DNA of 64,000 nucleotides, from positions 1,511,001 through 1,575,000 of the forward strand of contig NZ_JAGT01000001.1 in NCBI RefSeq assembly GCF_000526795.1, written 5' to 3'. A model generated the notes under the pieces. It saw only the letters and a list, made by a program, of their open reading frames with translations, searched no databases and was not told the origin of the DNA. Position numbers and translations under genes: made by a program. This document shows positions 54,355 through 61,337 of this stretch, piece by piece. The DNA comes from Ruminococcus flavefaciens AE3010. GTDB taxonomy: Bacteria; Bacillota; Clostridia; Oscillospirales; Ruminococcaceae. The first letter of the stretch is position 1. Each line of letters starts with the position of its first letter.

Positions 54355-54798
54355 TCATTTTTCCATGTACACAAATTCGAGTTCATCATTTACGGCTTTT
54401 CGTGCGAATATAGAATAGCCCAGCTTCTGATAAAGGCGGATATTATCAAGACTGCGGGTACTTGTGAAAAGCTCATACCGCTTATCGGGAAAGCATTTTT
54501 CTATCTCGGACAGAAGCCTTGTTCCATAGCCTTTATGGCGGTGGTCAGGGTGTACCATCAGCTTGCCGATATAAACTGTTCCGTCGCTTTCTCTTGCACG
54601 TACTGAACCGATAATAGTATTATTATCATCTAACATTTTCAGAATAGTGCCGCTTCTGAACTCCTCAACGACTTCATCGATAGTCTGTTTCAGCGGAGGA
54701 ATATCACGATTCCCGAACAGGTCTGCTTCACTCTGATATGCAAGATATTGAAGCTGTAATATCTCTTGCAGGTCATTTACTTGTGCTTTGAGTATCAT
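54355..54798 (-). CDS. GNAT-family N-acetyltransferase
   Basis: 147 residues. The acetyl-CoA-binding motif A is 'IGKLMVHPDHRHKGYGTRLL', and motif B 'SLDNIRLYQKLGYSIFARK'. Substrate unknown. Fourth from the operon start (counting the small gene), 9 bases after the M24 gene. Confidence 0.92.
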   Translation of the reverse strand: MILKAQVNDLQEILQLQYLAYQSEADLFGNRDIPPLKQTIDEVVEEFRSGTILKMLDDNNTIIGSVRARESDGTVYIGKLMVHPDHRHKGYGTRLLSEIEKCFPDKRYELFTSTRSLDNIRLYQKLGYSIFARKAVNDELEFVYMEK

Positions 54799-54807
54799 AT
54801 TATTCTC

Positions 54808-55497
54808 CTATAATTCAATCAGTTTGCCTGACTTGAAGTAATAGATGTTTTCCTTCTTATATCCGTATTTCGAGTTTGGAACGCTTATATGCGGCTCAAA
54901 TGTAAAATAGTCCACTGATGAAAGAAGAGCTTTGTTGCCTTTCTCAGTGTATATACGATCATTCTTATCCTTTACGATAGAATGTCCGAGGTTGCCGAGA
55001 AAATCAAGATTTATAAAACCACGGTCTGTGATAAGCTTATTGATATGGTAATAGAGCTCCTCAAATGTAGTTTGCGGTGTCGCAAAGGCTATGAGCTCTT
55101 TGTGCAACTCTTCCTCCATAAGCAGACCTGTACGCCATTCATCATTGCGGATATTGTTTATATCATCAACTACACTTCCGTCTTCGATTATTAAAGTACG
55201 GGCATAGTCGCCCCAGATGTTATTGTTCTGAGGGCTGAGGTCTATTGTTATGATATCATCTAAAGCTATAATTCTGTCGGAAGTAACGTATTCTCTGCCC
55301 GAAACAGAAACCGTTGTTTCATCTCCTGCAAATACAAAAGCTCCTATGTCCCAATACCAGAACGAATCAGCTCCTAATTCGAGCATTTTATCTTCGCAAA
55401 GTTGTCTGATATCCGTGAGTTTCATTCCTGCGGTTATCTTAGTTTTTATGAATTCTATCGTATCTTTTGCTATTTTCTGTACTTCTGCGTATTTCAT
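54808..55497 (-). CDS. M24-family (Xaa-Pro) metallopeptidase-like protein
   Basis: 229 residues, a pita-bread fold without the N-terminal creatinase domain. Metal ligands visible: Asp in 'ITIDLSP', Asp in 'IWGDYARTLI', His in 'NLGHSIV', and Glu in 'FTFEPHISVPN'. A last Glu is not obvious, so activity may differ from canonical prolidases. Fifteen bases separate it from the FMN reductase. Confidence 0.85.
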   Translation of the reverse strand: MKYAEVQKIAKDTIEFIKTKITAGMKLTDIRQLCEDKMLELGADSFWYWDIGAFVFAGDETTVSVSGREYVTSDRIIALDDIITIDLSPQNNNIWGDYARTLIIEDGSVVDDINNIRNDEWRTGLLMEEELHKELIAFATPQTTFEELYYHINKLITDRGFINLDFLGNLGHSIVKDKNDRIYTEKGNKALLSSVDYFTFEPHISVPNSKYGYKKENIYYFKSGKLIEL

Positions 55498-55512
55498 TTT
55501 TCTACTCCAATT

Positions 55513-56052
55513 TTAATACATCGAATCGCCCAATTCATACGCTTCTTTCAAAGCAGGATTGTTTTCAATGTCGCCGATGTCCTTGACTCCTCGTACAAGC
55601 ACTGTGCCGATACTTTCGAGCTTGAAGAAGTCCAGCACCATTTGATATTGCATGATTACCGGGTCAAACAGATTCGGAAGTTCTGCTGCTCCCACAAGGA
55701 GCAGTCCGAGTTTCTTGATGTGGAATGTATTCCGCATGGGAGTGTGAAGCCTGTCCACGATAGCTTTCAGCTGTGCGCTGATACCGTAAAAATACACAGG
55801 CGACGCAATAACAACAATGTCCGCATTTTTCAGCTTTTCGTATATCTGTAACATATCATCATTCTGGAAACATTTGTTACCTTCGCGTGTAAAACAGCTG
55901 TTACAACCTATGCACGGATTCACATCGTAGTCTGCGACGGATATAATCTCTACATTGTTATTCTTTTTCGCACCCTCGGAAAAGCTCTGTACCAGACGAG
56001 ATGTATTGCCGTTTTTTCTCATACTCCCAACTAGTATTACGATGTTGCTCAT
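55513..56052 (-). CDS. NADPH-dependent FMN reductase (flavodoxin fold)
   Basis: 179 residues, AGAGGAC before the ATG. 'VGSMRKNGNTSRLVQSF' is the FMN phosphate loop; 'CIGCNSCFTREGNKCFQNDD' resembles a ferredoxin-like cysteine cluster seen in iron-sulfur flavoproteins; 'IASPVYFYGISAQLKAIVDR' is typical of the family. Twenty-six bases after the small helix-hairpin-helix-like gene and probably on the same transcript. Confidence 0.92.
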   Translation of the reverse strand: MSNIVILVGSMRKNGNTSRLVQSFSEGAKKNNNVEIISVADYDVNPCIGCNSCFTREGNKCFQNDDMLQIYEKLKNADIVVIASPVYFYGISAQLKAIVDRLHTPMRNTFHIKKLGLLLVGAAELPNLFDPVIMQYQMVLDFFKLESIGTVLVRGVKDIGDIENNPALKEAYELGDSMY

Positions 56053-56078
56053 TTCAGTGTCCTCTTATTCAAAACATA

Positions 56079-56306
56079 TTATACATCTAGGAATTTCTCT
56101 ATAACGGTCATTATCTCTTCAAGGCGCTTACCGCCGATACCCTTTATCTTACTAAGCTCTGTTTCAAGAGCGGGAAGATCAATTGTTTTGCCTTGTTCTC
56201 CGAGCAACTCATCACCATACTGGAGAATGAACTTTGTAAGTTCCTCACGGTTCATTTTCTTGATCTTTCGGTAAGTGTCCCTGTCGATAATCTCTTTCTG
56301 TCCCAT
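56079..56306 (-). CDS. Small helix-hairpin-helix-like protein, copy 3, leading an operon
   Basis: 75 residues, nearly identical to copies 1 and 2, AAAGGAGC before the ATG. Own sigma-A promoter at 56336-56364. No terminator separates it from the FMN reductase gene, so it is the first of eight genes. Its retention ahead of the operon could mean a regulatory or processing role for the protein or the leader; this is inference. Confidence 0.8.
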   Translation of the reverse strand: MGQKEIIDRDTYRKIKKMNREELTKFILQYGDELLGEQGKTIDLPALETELSKIKGIGGKRLEEIMTVIEKFLDV

Positions 56307-56335
56307 ATATAGCTCCTTTTCGTTTCTTATCCCCT

Positions 56336-56364
56336 ATTATAGCATATCATCGATACAATGTAAA
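56336..56364 (-). promoter_or_regulatory. Sigma-A promoter of small-gene copy 3 and its operon
   Basis: Minus strand TTTACA, 17 bases, TATAAT; spacer conserved with copies 2 and 4. Confidence 0.85.
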
Positions 56365-56477
56365 TATGTAAAACAGATCCGCCTCGAAGGGCGGTTCGCA
56401 TAGCTATAACAACGATTTTGAATGCTCCGCGGTCTTCGAGATCACAAACCTAATCTACTAACTGAGAAGACAAAAAC

Positions 56478-56496
56478 AGGCGGCATAAAGCCGCCT
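56478..56496 (-). terminator. Rho-independent terminator (ggcggc type)
   Basis: aggcggc/gccgcct stem with loop, then TTTTT on the minus strand. A relative lies at 59666. Confidence 0.85.
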
Positions 56497-56510
56497 ATAA
56501 TTTTCATTTA

Positions 56511-56858
56511 CTAATTCAATTGAATTATCGGCAGATCTATAGAGCCGTCATCGTTTACCTTTGCACTTTTACCGCTTGTGGTGATAACGTCCTCCGTTGT
56601 AAATTCCACTATCTCCACCTCGGGAGTTGTATACGTTTCTTTCACTGTAGTCGTTCCCTCTGTTATAGTTTTAGTTACTTTACTTGTAGTCGTATTTGTG
56701 CTTGCAGCCGCAGCTGTAATCTCGGTCGCTGGCTCAGTGGCTTCCGTGACCGCTGATGTGACCGCAGGCTTTTCCACGGGTGCTGACGATGTGTCTTTAC
56801 CGCCATTACAGCCCGTAAGCATTAATGCTGCAAGGAAAAAGGGTATCAGTTTTTTCAT
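56511..56858 (-). CDS. Lipoprotein ending in a 'PEVEIV-DVITTS' module
   Basis: 115 residues from the ATG at 56858 (AAGGAGC upstream). Lipobox 'MLTGCNGG', a threonine/alanine/valine linker, then 'TTPEVEIVEFTTEDVITTSG' (about 78-97) and a short acidic tail. The final module matches the free-standing 34-residue peptide at 56914. No enzyme domain. Confidence 0.7.
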   Translation of the reverse strand: MKKLIPFFLAALMLTGCNGGKDTSSAPVEKPAVTSAVTEATEPATEITAAAASTNTTTSKVTKTITEGTTTVKETYTTPEVEIVEFTTEDVITTSGKSAKVNDDGSIDLPIIQLN

Positions 56859-56875
56859 AGATGCTCCTTGTATGG

Positions 56876-56904
56876 CAACAGGCAGCCGCATGGACTGCCT
56901 GTTG
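56876..56904. other. Hairpin between peptide and lipoprotein genes
   Basis: Perfect 10-bp stem caacaggcag/ctgcctgttg; no T-run on the minus strand, so it may mark processing or attenuation of a joint transcript rather than termination. Confidence 0.5.
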
Positions 56905-56913
56905 TATATTTTA

Positions 56914-57018
56914 TTACTGAGGATTTACTTCGTTAGGATCGGTAGCAGGACTTGTTGTGATAACGTCCTCGTTATCGAATTTTACGATCTCCACCTCTGG
57001 TGTGATGTACTTTTCCAT
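56914..57018 (-). CDS. 34-residue peptide with 'PEVEIV-DVITTS' motif
   Basis: ATG at 57018, AAAGGAG nine bases upstream, 35 codons including stop. 'EKYITPEVEIVKFDNEDVI', then 'TTSPATDP'. The first two thirds match the module in the neighbouring lipoprotein. No signal peptide and no cysteine. Short peptides of this look are common in gut Firmicutes in my recollection, without a known function; a precursor role is speculative. Confidence 0.6.
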   Translation of the reverse strand: MEKYITPEVEIVKFDNEDVITTSPATDPNEVNPQ

Positions 57019-57099
57019 GTGAGGTTACTCCTTTCGTTTATTGGGATTGTCCTGCCGAACCGTAAAGCACTGGTCGGCAGGAACAAGATATAGTTTTAA

Positions 57100-57170
57100 A
57101 TAGCCTCTATAAGTCTTACATAGCGCTTTGTGGAAGCGTTGTCATAAACGATCATGTAGCCAGACTCTTA
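57100..57170 (-). pseudogene. Remnant of the former C-terminus of the 57-59 kb secreted protein
   Basis: Continues the downstream copy of the 58-base repeat. After 'NMAKALFAYMTAA' it reads KSLAT and stops; in another frame 'YMIVYDNASTKRYVRLIEAI' follows. It looks like the ancestral gene end, displaced by the insert. Confidence 0.5.
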
Positions 57171-57228
57171 GCAGCTGTCATATAAGCGAACAGAGCCTTT
57201 GCCATGTTGACGTCCTTAGCTTCGCTTG
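57171..57228. repeat. 58-bp direct repeat, downstream copy
   Basis: Identical to 57882-57939 and out of the reading frame of the present gene end. The 653 bases in between encode the new C-terminus. Confidence 0.9.
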
Positions 57229-57230
57229 GG

Positions 57231-57266
57231 CTGAATCGCTGACTCGCCCGAGCGGGGAGCGTTCAG
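57231..57266. repeat. Imperfect inverted repeat at the insert edge
   Basis: ctgaa(t)cgct at 57231 pairs with agcgttcag at 57258, enclosing a GC-rich cccgagcggg hairpin. It overlaps the stop codon of the present gene and abuts the 58-bp repeat. Confidence 0.5.
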
Positions 57267-59323
57267 TTCGTCGGCGCAATGGTGAACACAAACTTAGTAT
57301 TGCCCATGCCATTGCCCACAATATTGTCGCTGAACGATACGCTGGAGGCATTGCCGGTCCAGGTGCTGCCAATCCAGCCTGCGCCTGATGCATCCCAAAT
57401 CCCTGTAGTCACTTCAATCTTGGTGAAGTTGCCGAGGGTTGTGGTAAATGTTCCGCCATTCATGAAATTCTTATACGGGAAGTATATTTCGTCGGCAGTT
57501 ATAGTGACACCGTCCTTGGTGAAAGAAGTTCCATATGTGTCGGTTCCGGTTATATCATCGTTGTTCCACGTTACGGTGATGGTGGCGGGAGCCACGGTTA
57601 CTGCACAGGTGGCCGTCACGCCGCTGCCGTCGTTGGCCGTGGCAGTGATGTTGGCTGTGCCTAAGGCTACGGCGGTCACCTCGCCCGTCGTGGCGTTGAC
57701 GGTGGCGACGGCCTCGTTGTCGCTGCTCCAGGTGACAGTCTTGTCGGTAGCGTCATCGGGTGTCACGCTGCTGACACTGAGCGTCTCGGTCTGGCCGGCC
57801 TGAATGGTCGTCGCGGTCTTGTTGAGCGTGATGGCGGTGACGGGGGTTGCTGCAGGAACAGCAGGTGCATTCAAAGCCTCCGCAGCTGTCATATAAGCGA
57901 ACAGAGCCTTTGCCATGTTGACGTCCTTAGCTTCGCTTGCGGTGTTGTTCAGTACACGGTAAACCCATGTATAGCCCGAAACTGTAAAGCCGTCGATAGC
58001 CTGCGGCTGTGCCAGTGTAAGCGGAGTAAGACCTGCTGCCTCGGAATACTTGCCGAAGCCGTTCTCGCTTGCGCCGTTATCGCTGTAAACACGGAGCTTT
58101 ATCTTTGAATTGAGAACCATTGACACCTTTGCGTCATCGGAAGTAAATGTAGGAGCATAAGGCGTAAGAGCCGTGTTCAGAGCTGTGTCGTTGATATTTG
58201 CTGCTGTCATATATGCAGCAATTCTTGTAGCTACGTTGTTGTCTGTTTCGTTGAAATACTCGTCAGCAGCCAGACCATAAAGCTGTGCAGATGTTACCAT
58301 AGCCTTTGTCTTGTCATCGAGACCGTCAGTTGCAAGAAGTGCTGTAAGGTATGCGTCTACCGAGCTTGTCAATGTAACATCTGTAGCCACGCCGTCCTTG
58401 TAAAGAGTAGCTGCGATGTTCTCCTTGAAGTCCTTAGCGTTTACGTTGGCAGTTGCGAAGAACTTTCCGTCCTTTTCGGTAAGAGCTACCTCTGTGCCGT
58501 TCTCGTCGCAAACGCCGTCGAACATAACTGTGTAGCCTGTTGCGTCGGTGATGTTGTCAACGTAGAAATTCAGTGCGAGGTCATCACCGAGAGTAACGCT
58601 TGCGTTGGTCATTGTAGGAGCAACAACATCTTCTTCAAAGTTAGCATAAACCTGATACTGTCCGTTCTGCTCACAAGTTACGTCAATGCTTGCGTCAGTA
58701 CCGATTACTTCGCCGCCTGCGCCCTTAGTCCAGTTCTTGAACTTGTAGCCGCTTGCAGGAGTAGCAGTATAAGTATAGGTTGTCGTTTTGTAACCTATTG
58801 ATTCGGAAGTAACGGCTGTATCACCGTTCTTTACGCCGACTGTACCGTTACCGTCCGTCGCAGCGTCGTAGCCGTAGTAGCGGAGGTAGTTGTCTCCATC
58901 CTCGCACGACAGCCCTGTGACCGTGTACTTTGCGCCGTCGGAAAGATAGACGTTGATGTAGGAATCCTCACCCCAATCATAGTCGCCGCTAACGCTGCCT
59001 GCCAGTTCGCCGTGAAGTTCTATTTTGGAGTTATCAAAAAGCTCAAAATAATCATTAATATTCAATGTCAGAGTAATACCTTTATTGATAGTCAGCGTGG
59101 CATGGTCAGAGACTTCCAAATCTGTGCAGGCCATGTCGCTGCTGAGGGTTCCGCTGTCATGGTCAAAAACGTGAATCCAATCTCCCATGATGTCTGAAAT
59201 CGCATGAGCAACAATGCTTCTGCCGCCGAAAAGTCCGTCCTTAGCTCCTGTCTGCGAAAGCGGTACTGCCGCCAGTGTGAACGCCAGCAGGAATGCCGCT
59301 GTCTTTTTCCATGTGTTTCTCAT
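57263..59323 (-). CDS. Large secreted protein with InlB-like and Big_2 domains, chimeric C-terminus
   Basis: 686 residues from the ATG at 59323 (GGAGGT nine bases upstream; the ATG three codons earlier is too close). Signal peptide (about 1-42). A glycine/aspartate-rich region, then 'TYTATPASGYKFKNWTKGAG' (about 195-215, InlB/bacterial repeat), a long helical/beta region (about 240-500), and a Big_2 immunoglobulin-like domain (about 505-590; 'ITLNKTATTIQAGQTETLSV', 'VTWSSDNEAVATVNATTGEV'). The C-terminal domain contains 'TFTTTLGNFTKIEV'. Codons after about residue 490 are clearly more GC-rich than before. Role: cell-surface or extracellular binding protein; no sorting signal. Confidence 0.8.
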   Translation of the reverse strand: MRNTWKKTAAFLLAFTLAAVPLSQTGAKDGLFGGRSIVAHAISDIMGDWIHVFDHDSGTLSSDMACTDLEVSDHATLTINKGITLTLNINDYFELFDNSKIELHGELAGSVSGDYDWGEDSYINVYLSDGAKYTVTGLSCEDGDNYLRYYGYDAATDGNGTVGVKNGDTAVTSESIGYKTTTYTYTATPASGYKFKNWTKGAGGEVIGTDASIDVTCEQNGQYQVYANFEEDVVAPTMTNASVTLGDDLALNFYVDNITDATGYTVMFDGVCDENGTEVALTEKDGKFFATANVNAKDFKENIAATLYKDGVATDVTLTSSVDAYLTALLATDGLDDKTKAMVTSAQLYGLAADEYFNETDNNVATRIAAYMTAANINDTALNTALTPYAPTFTSDDAKVSMVLNSKIKLRVYSDNGASENGFGKYSEAAGLTPLTLAQPQAIDGFTVSGYTWVYRVLNNTASEAKDVNMAKALFAYMTAAEALNAPAVPAATPVTAITLNKTATTIQAGQTETLSVSSVTPDDATDKTVTWSSDNEAVATVNATTGEVTAVALGTANITATANDGSGVTATCAVTVAPATITVTWNNDDITGTDTYGTSFTKDGVTITADEIYFPYKNFMNGGTFTTTLGNFTKIEVTTGIWDASGAGWIGSTWTGNASSVSFSDNIVGNGMGNTKFVFTIAPTN
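57882..57939. repeat. 58-bp direct repeat, copy inside the gene
   Basis: In-frame copy encoding 'SEAKDVNMAKALFAYMTAA'; see 57171-57228. Confidence 0.9.
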
Positions 59324-59332
59324 AAAATACAT

Positions 59333-59665
59333 ACCTCCTTATTTTTAGATAACACAAAAAGCGCACCACAAAAGAACCTATCTCATGTGATACGCTTGTA
59401 TTACCATGTTTAATTTTGAAAGGGCGCAGTTATAACCTATACTAAGCTGTCTCATTGTAACACGTCTAAGCATAACTGTCAGTCCTTCCCCCCTAATTTT
59501 TATAAAGAATTTATATAATATGAAGATGATCAAATTCTTTATATGTGATATTATACCATAATATTTTCATAATTGAATGAATATTTTGTAAACAAAATAT
59601 ATCATATGTTATCATGCGGAAGTATTATACTCCACGTTTTCAGCCTGTTCAAGTGTATAAAATGA
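59333..59665. other. AT-rich upstream region of the secreted protein gene
   Basis: About 330 bases with no gene. Minus strand TATAAT lies at about 59552-59557 with no good -35, suggesting an activator-dependent promoter and a leader of more than 200 bases. No riboswitch fold was recognised. Confidence 0.5.
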
Positions 59666-59682
59666 GGCGGCATAAAGCCGCC
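59666..59682 (-). terminator. Rho-independent terminator (ggcggc type)
   Basis: ggcggc/gccgcc stem with loop ataaa, after the YedK-like gene. Confidence 0.8.
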
Positions 59683-59699
59683 ATCAAAGATATTTTATC

Positions 59700-60386
59700 T
59701 TACATTGTAATGAACTCATTTGGGGATCTATGGTACTCCACAGCCTTTTCAAAGACAATATTTGTCAGCGCTTTCTCAACTATAGTACTGGGATCTCCGT
59801 CAGGTCGTATCCAGTCAAGTATATTCTCCTTATCCAGTATCAGCGGCATACGGCCGTGGATATCTCTTACAGTACCTGCTGCTTCTCTGGTGAGGATAGA
59901 AAACATAGGTACCTGCATACCGCTGTGTTCCTCATAACGGTACAGCCCTGCAATATAAGTGATTTCTGAGCCTTCAGTCTGAATAGCGAACTTGATTTTC
60001 TTGGTATTGCGATGCTCAACAATGCTGCGGCTATCGTCTTCATATATTGGATATCCCCATTCATAGTACCATGATGCAGGAATAACGCATCTTCGTCTGT
60101 ACCATGAATCCCGCCACAAAGGCTTACTATCAGCAGTCTCTACACGGCAATTTACAAGAGGCTTAGACATAGCTTGATGTGTAAATCCCCATGCCATAGG
60201 AAATATAGCCATGTTCCCGTATTTGTTCGGTGCAAGTACAGGTGCAATATCGGCTGGGTACAAGTCGCCGGACATAAGTAAGCTCTTTCCGAGTTTAAGC
60301 GACATTTCCTGAGCAAAGGACATTTTTCTTATCTTTATTAGAACCTCAGCCATTTCTCTTGGCTCTATACGCAGTGACATACACAT
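59700..60386 (-). CDS. SOS response-associated peptidase (YedK/HMCES family)
   Basis: 228 residues from the ATG at 60386, chosen because the family needs Cys at position 2 (here 'MCMSLR') and GAGAGGTGA lies upstream; an ATG three codons earlier would bury it. Other family residues: 'VNCRVETA', 'CVIPASWYYEW' and His in 'VRDIHGRMPLIL'. The enzyme covalently shields abasic sites in single-stranded DNA. A LexA-like box lies 27 bases upstream. The usual MCGR start is MCMS here. Confidence 0.9.
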   Translation of the reverse strand: MCMSLRIEPREMAEVLIKIRKMSFAQEMSLKLGKSLLMSGDLYPADIAPVLAPNKYGNMAIFPMAWGFTHQAMSKPLVNCRVETADSKPLWRDSWYRRRCVIPASWYYEWGYPIYEDDSRSIVEHRNTKKIKFAIQTEGSEITYIAGLYRYEEHSGMQVPMFSILTREAAGTVRDIHGRMPLILDKENILDWIRPDGDPSTIVEKALTNIVFEKAVEYHRSPNEFITM

Positions 60387-60412
60387 GAAGATCACCTCTC
60401 AAAGCACAAAAC

Positions 60413-60426
60413 AGAATGTACGTTCT
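60413..60426 (-). promoter_or_regulatory. LexA/SOS-like box
   Basis: AGAACGTACATTCT (minus strand) fits the Gram-positive GAAC-N4-GTTC box with one mismatch, and lies between the promoter region and the YedK-like gene. Confidence 0.6.
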
Positions 60427-60481
60427 ATTATATTATATCATAATAGACTATAATAGTCAAGGTATAATAGTCGTAAAAAAA

Positions 60482-60501
60482 GCTCCCACAAAAGTGGGAG
60501 C
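60482..60501 (-). terminator. Rho-independent terminator
   Basis: Eight-bp stem gctcccac/gtgggagc, seven Ts on the minus strand. Confidence 0.88.
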
Positions 60502-60525
60502 AAGTATTTATAATACTAATTCTGT

Positions 60526-61128
60526 TTATTTATCGTCTTCCACAAATGTGAGGAACAGGCCATATTTTTCCATAATATGGCCTGTTATCTGTTTTAGTTC
60601 TTCAATGAAGTTGATAACATTTACAGAATTAACAGTATAGAATATTTCATCATCTCGTACATTGAGTAATTCGAATTTTTCAAAAGTAACCCGTAATGCA
60701 TAGTTTTCCTTAAAATCATCTGTTAGCGCAGAGTTAATTAATGCCAAACTCTGTTCAGTGTAGTTACTTGTTGGAATATTTCTTCTCCAGTAACCTATCT
60801 TTTTACCTATACAAGTTATTGCGTCTCTAAGATCCTTACGGTACATAAGAACTTCTTTGACATTATTTACGTCATCAGAAAGTTCTTCATTTATGTAAAG
60901 CTCAAGATCTAGATACCTAAACAAGAAATCTATATATCTTCCGCTTAAGTCATCTTCTGACATATGATTTCCGCCACAGATAACCTCTCCATCTATCCTG
61001 CAAAAAGACATCAATTCAATAGCAGGTTGTCTGTAAAACTTAGGTACTGAAGAACTATGCTGCTCTACAAGAACATCGAGTTCTTCAAGAGATTGAAAAT
61101 CTCTCACATCGTAACAATCTTTTCCCAT
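60526..61128 (-). CDS. Hypothetical protein, 200 aa
   Basis: Start at 61128 with AAAGGGGG upstream (a start six codons earlier overlaps it). Soluble and acidic, mainly helical ('FLFRYLDLELYINEELSDDV', 'FIEELKQITGHIMEKYGLFL'). No domain recognised. It follows the IrrE-like gene on the same strand, but a hairpin lies between. Confidence 0.7.
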   Translation of the reverse strand: MGKDCYDVRDFQSLEELDVLVEQHSSSVPKFYRQPAIELMSFCRIDGEVICGGNHMSEDDLSGRYIDFLFRYLDLELYINEELSDDVNNVKEVLMYRKDLRDAITCIGKKIGYWRRNIPTSNYTEQSLALINSALTDDFKENYALRVTFEKFELLNVRDDEIFYTVNSVNVINFIEELKQITGHIMEKYGLFLTFVEDDK

Positions 61129-61257
61129 TTTTTTGCCCCCTTTCAATTTAGTATAGGAAGTGTTTTGCTTCCATATACATAATACATCTTATACAGGTCA
61201 ATAGTCAAGACGCAAAACCAACTTAAAGTTTTTCCGCAATTACGAAAAATTGGGGAA

Positions 61258-61288
61258 AGCGGTATGTATTATTTTTTTACATACCGCT
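61258..61288. terminator. Hairpin after the IrrE-like gene
   Basis: Perfect 11-bp stem agcggtatgta/tacataccgct. The T-rich loop makes strand assignment uncertain. Confidence 0.6.
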
Positions 61289-61337
61289 TTTACAGTTATA
61301 TCGCGTTTATAAAAAAACTAAAAGTTTTTTAAGTTCT

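Noticed and set aside
57263..57940. Variable C-terminus with a nearby repeat, considered as a diversity-generating retroelement target
   Set aside because: The two 58-base copies are identical with no adenine-specific changes, and there is no DGR-type reverse transcriptase; the only RT fragment (17.6 kb) is group II intron-like and far away.
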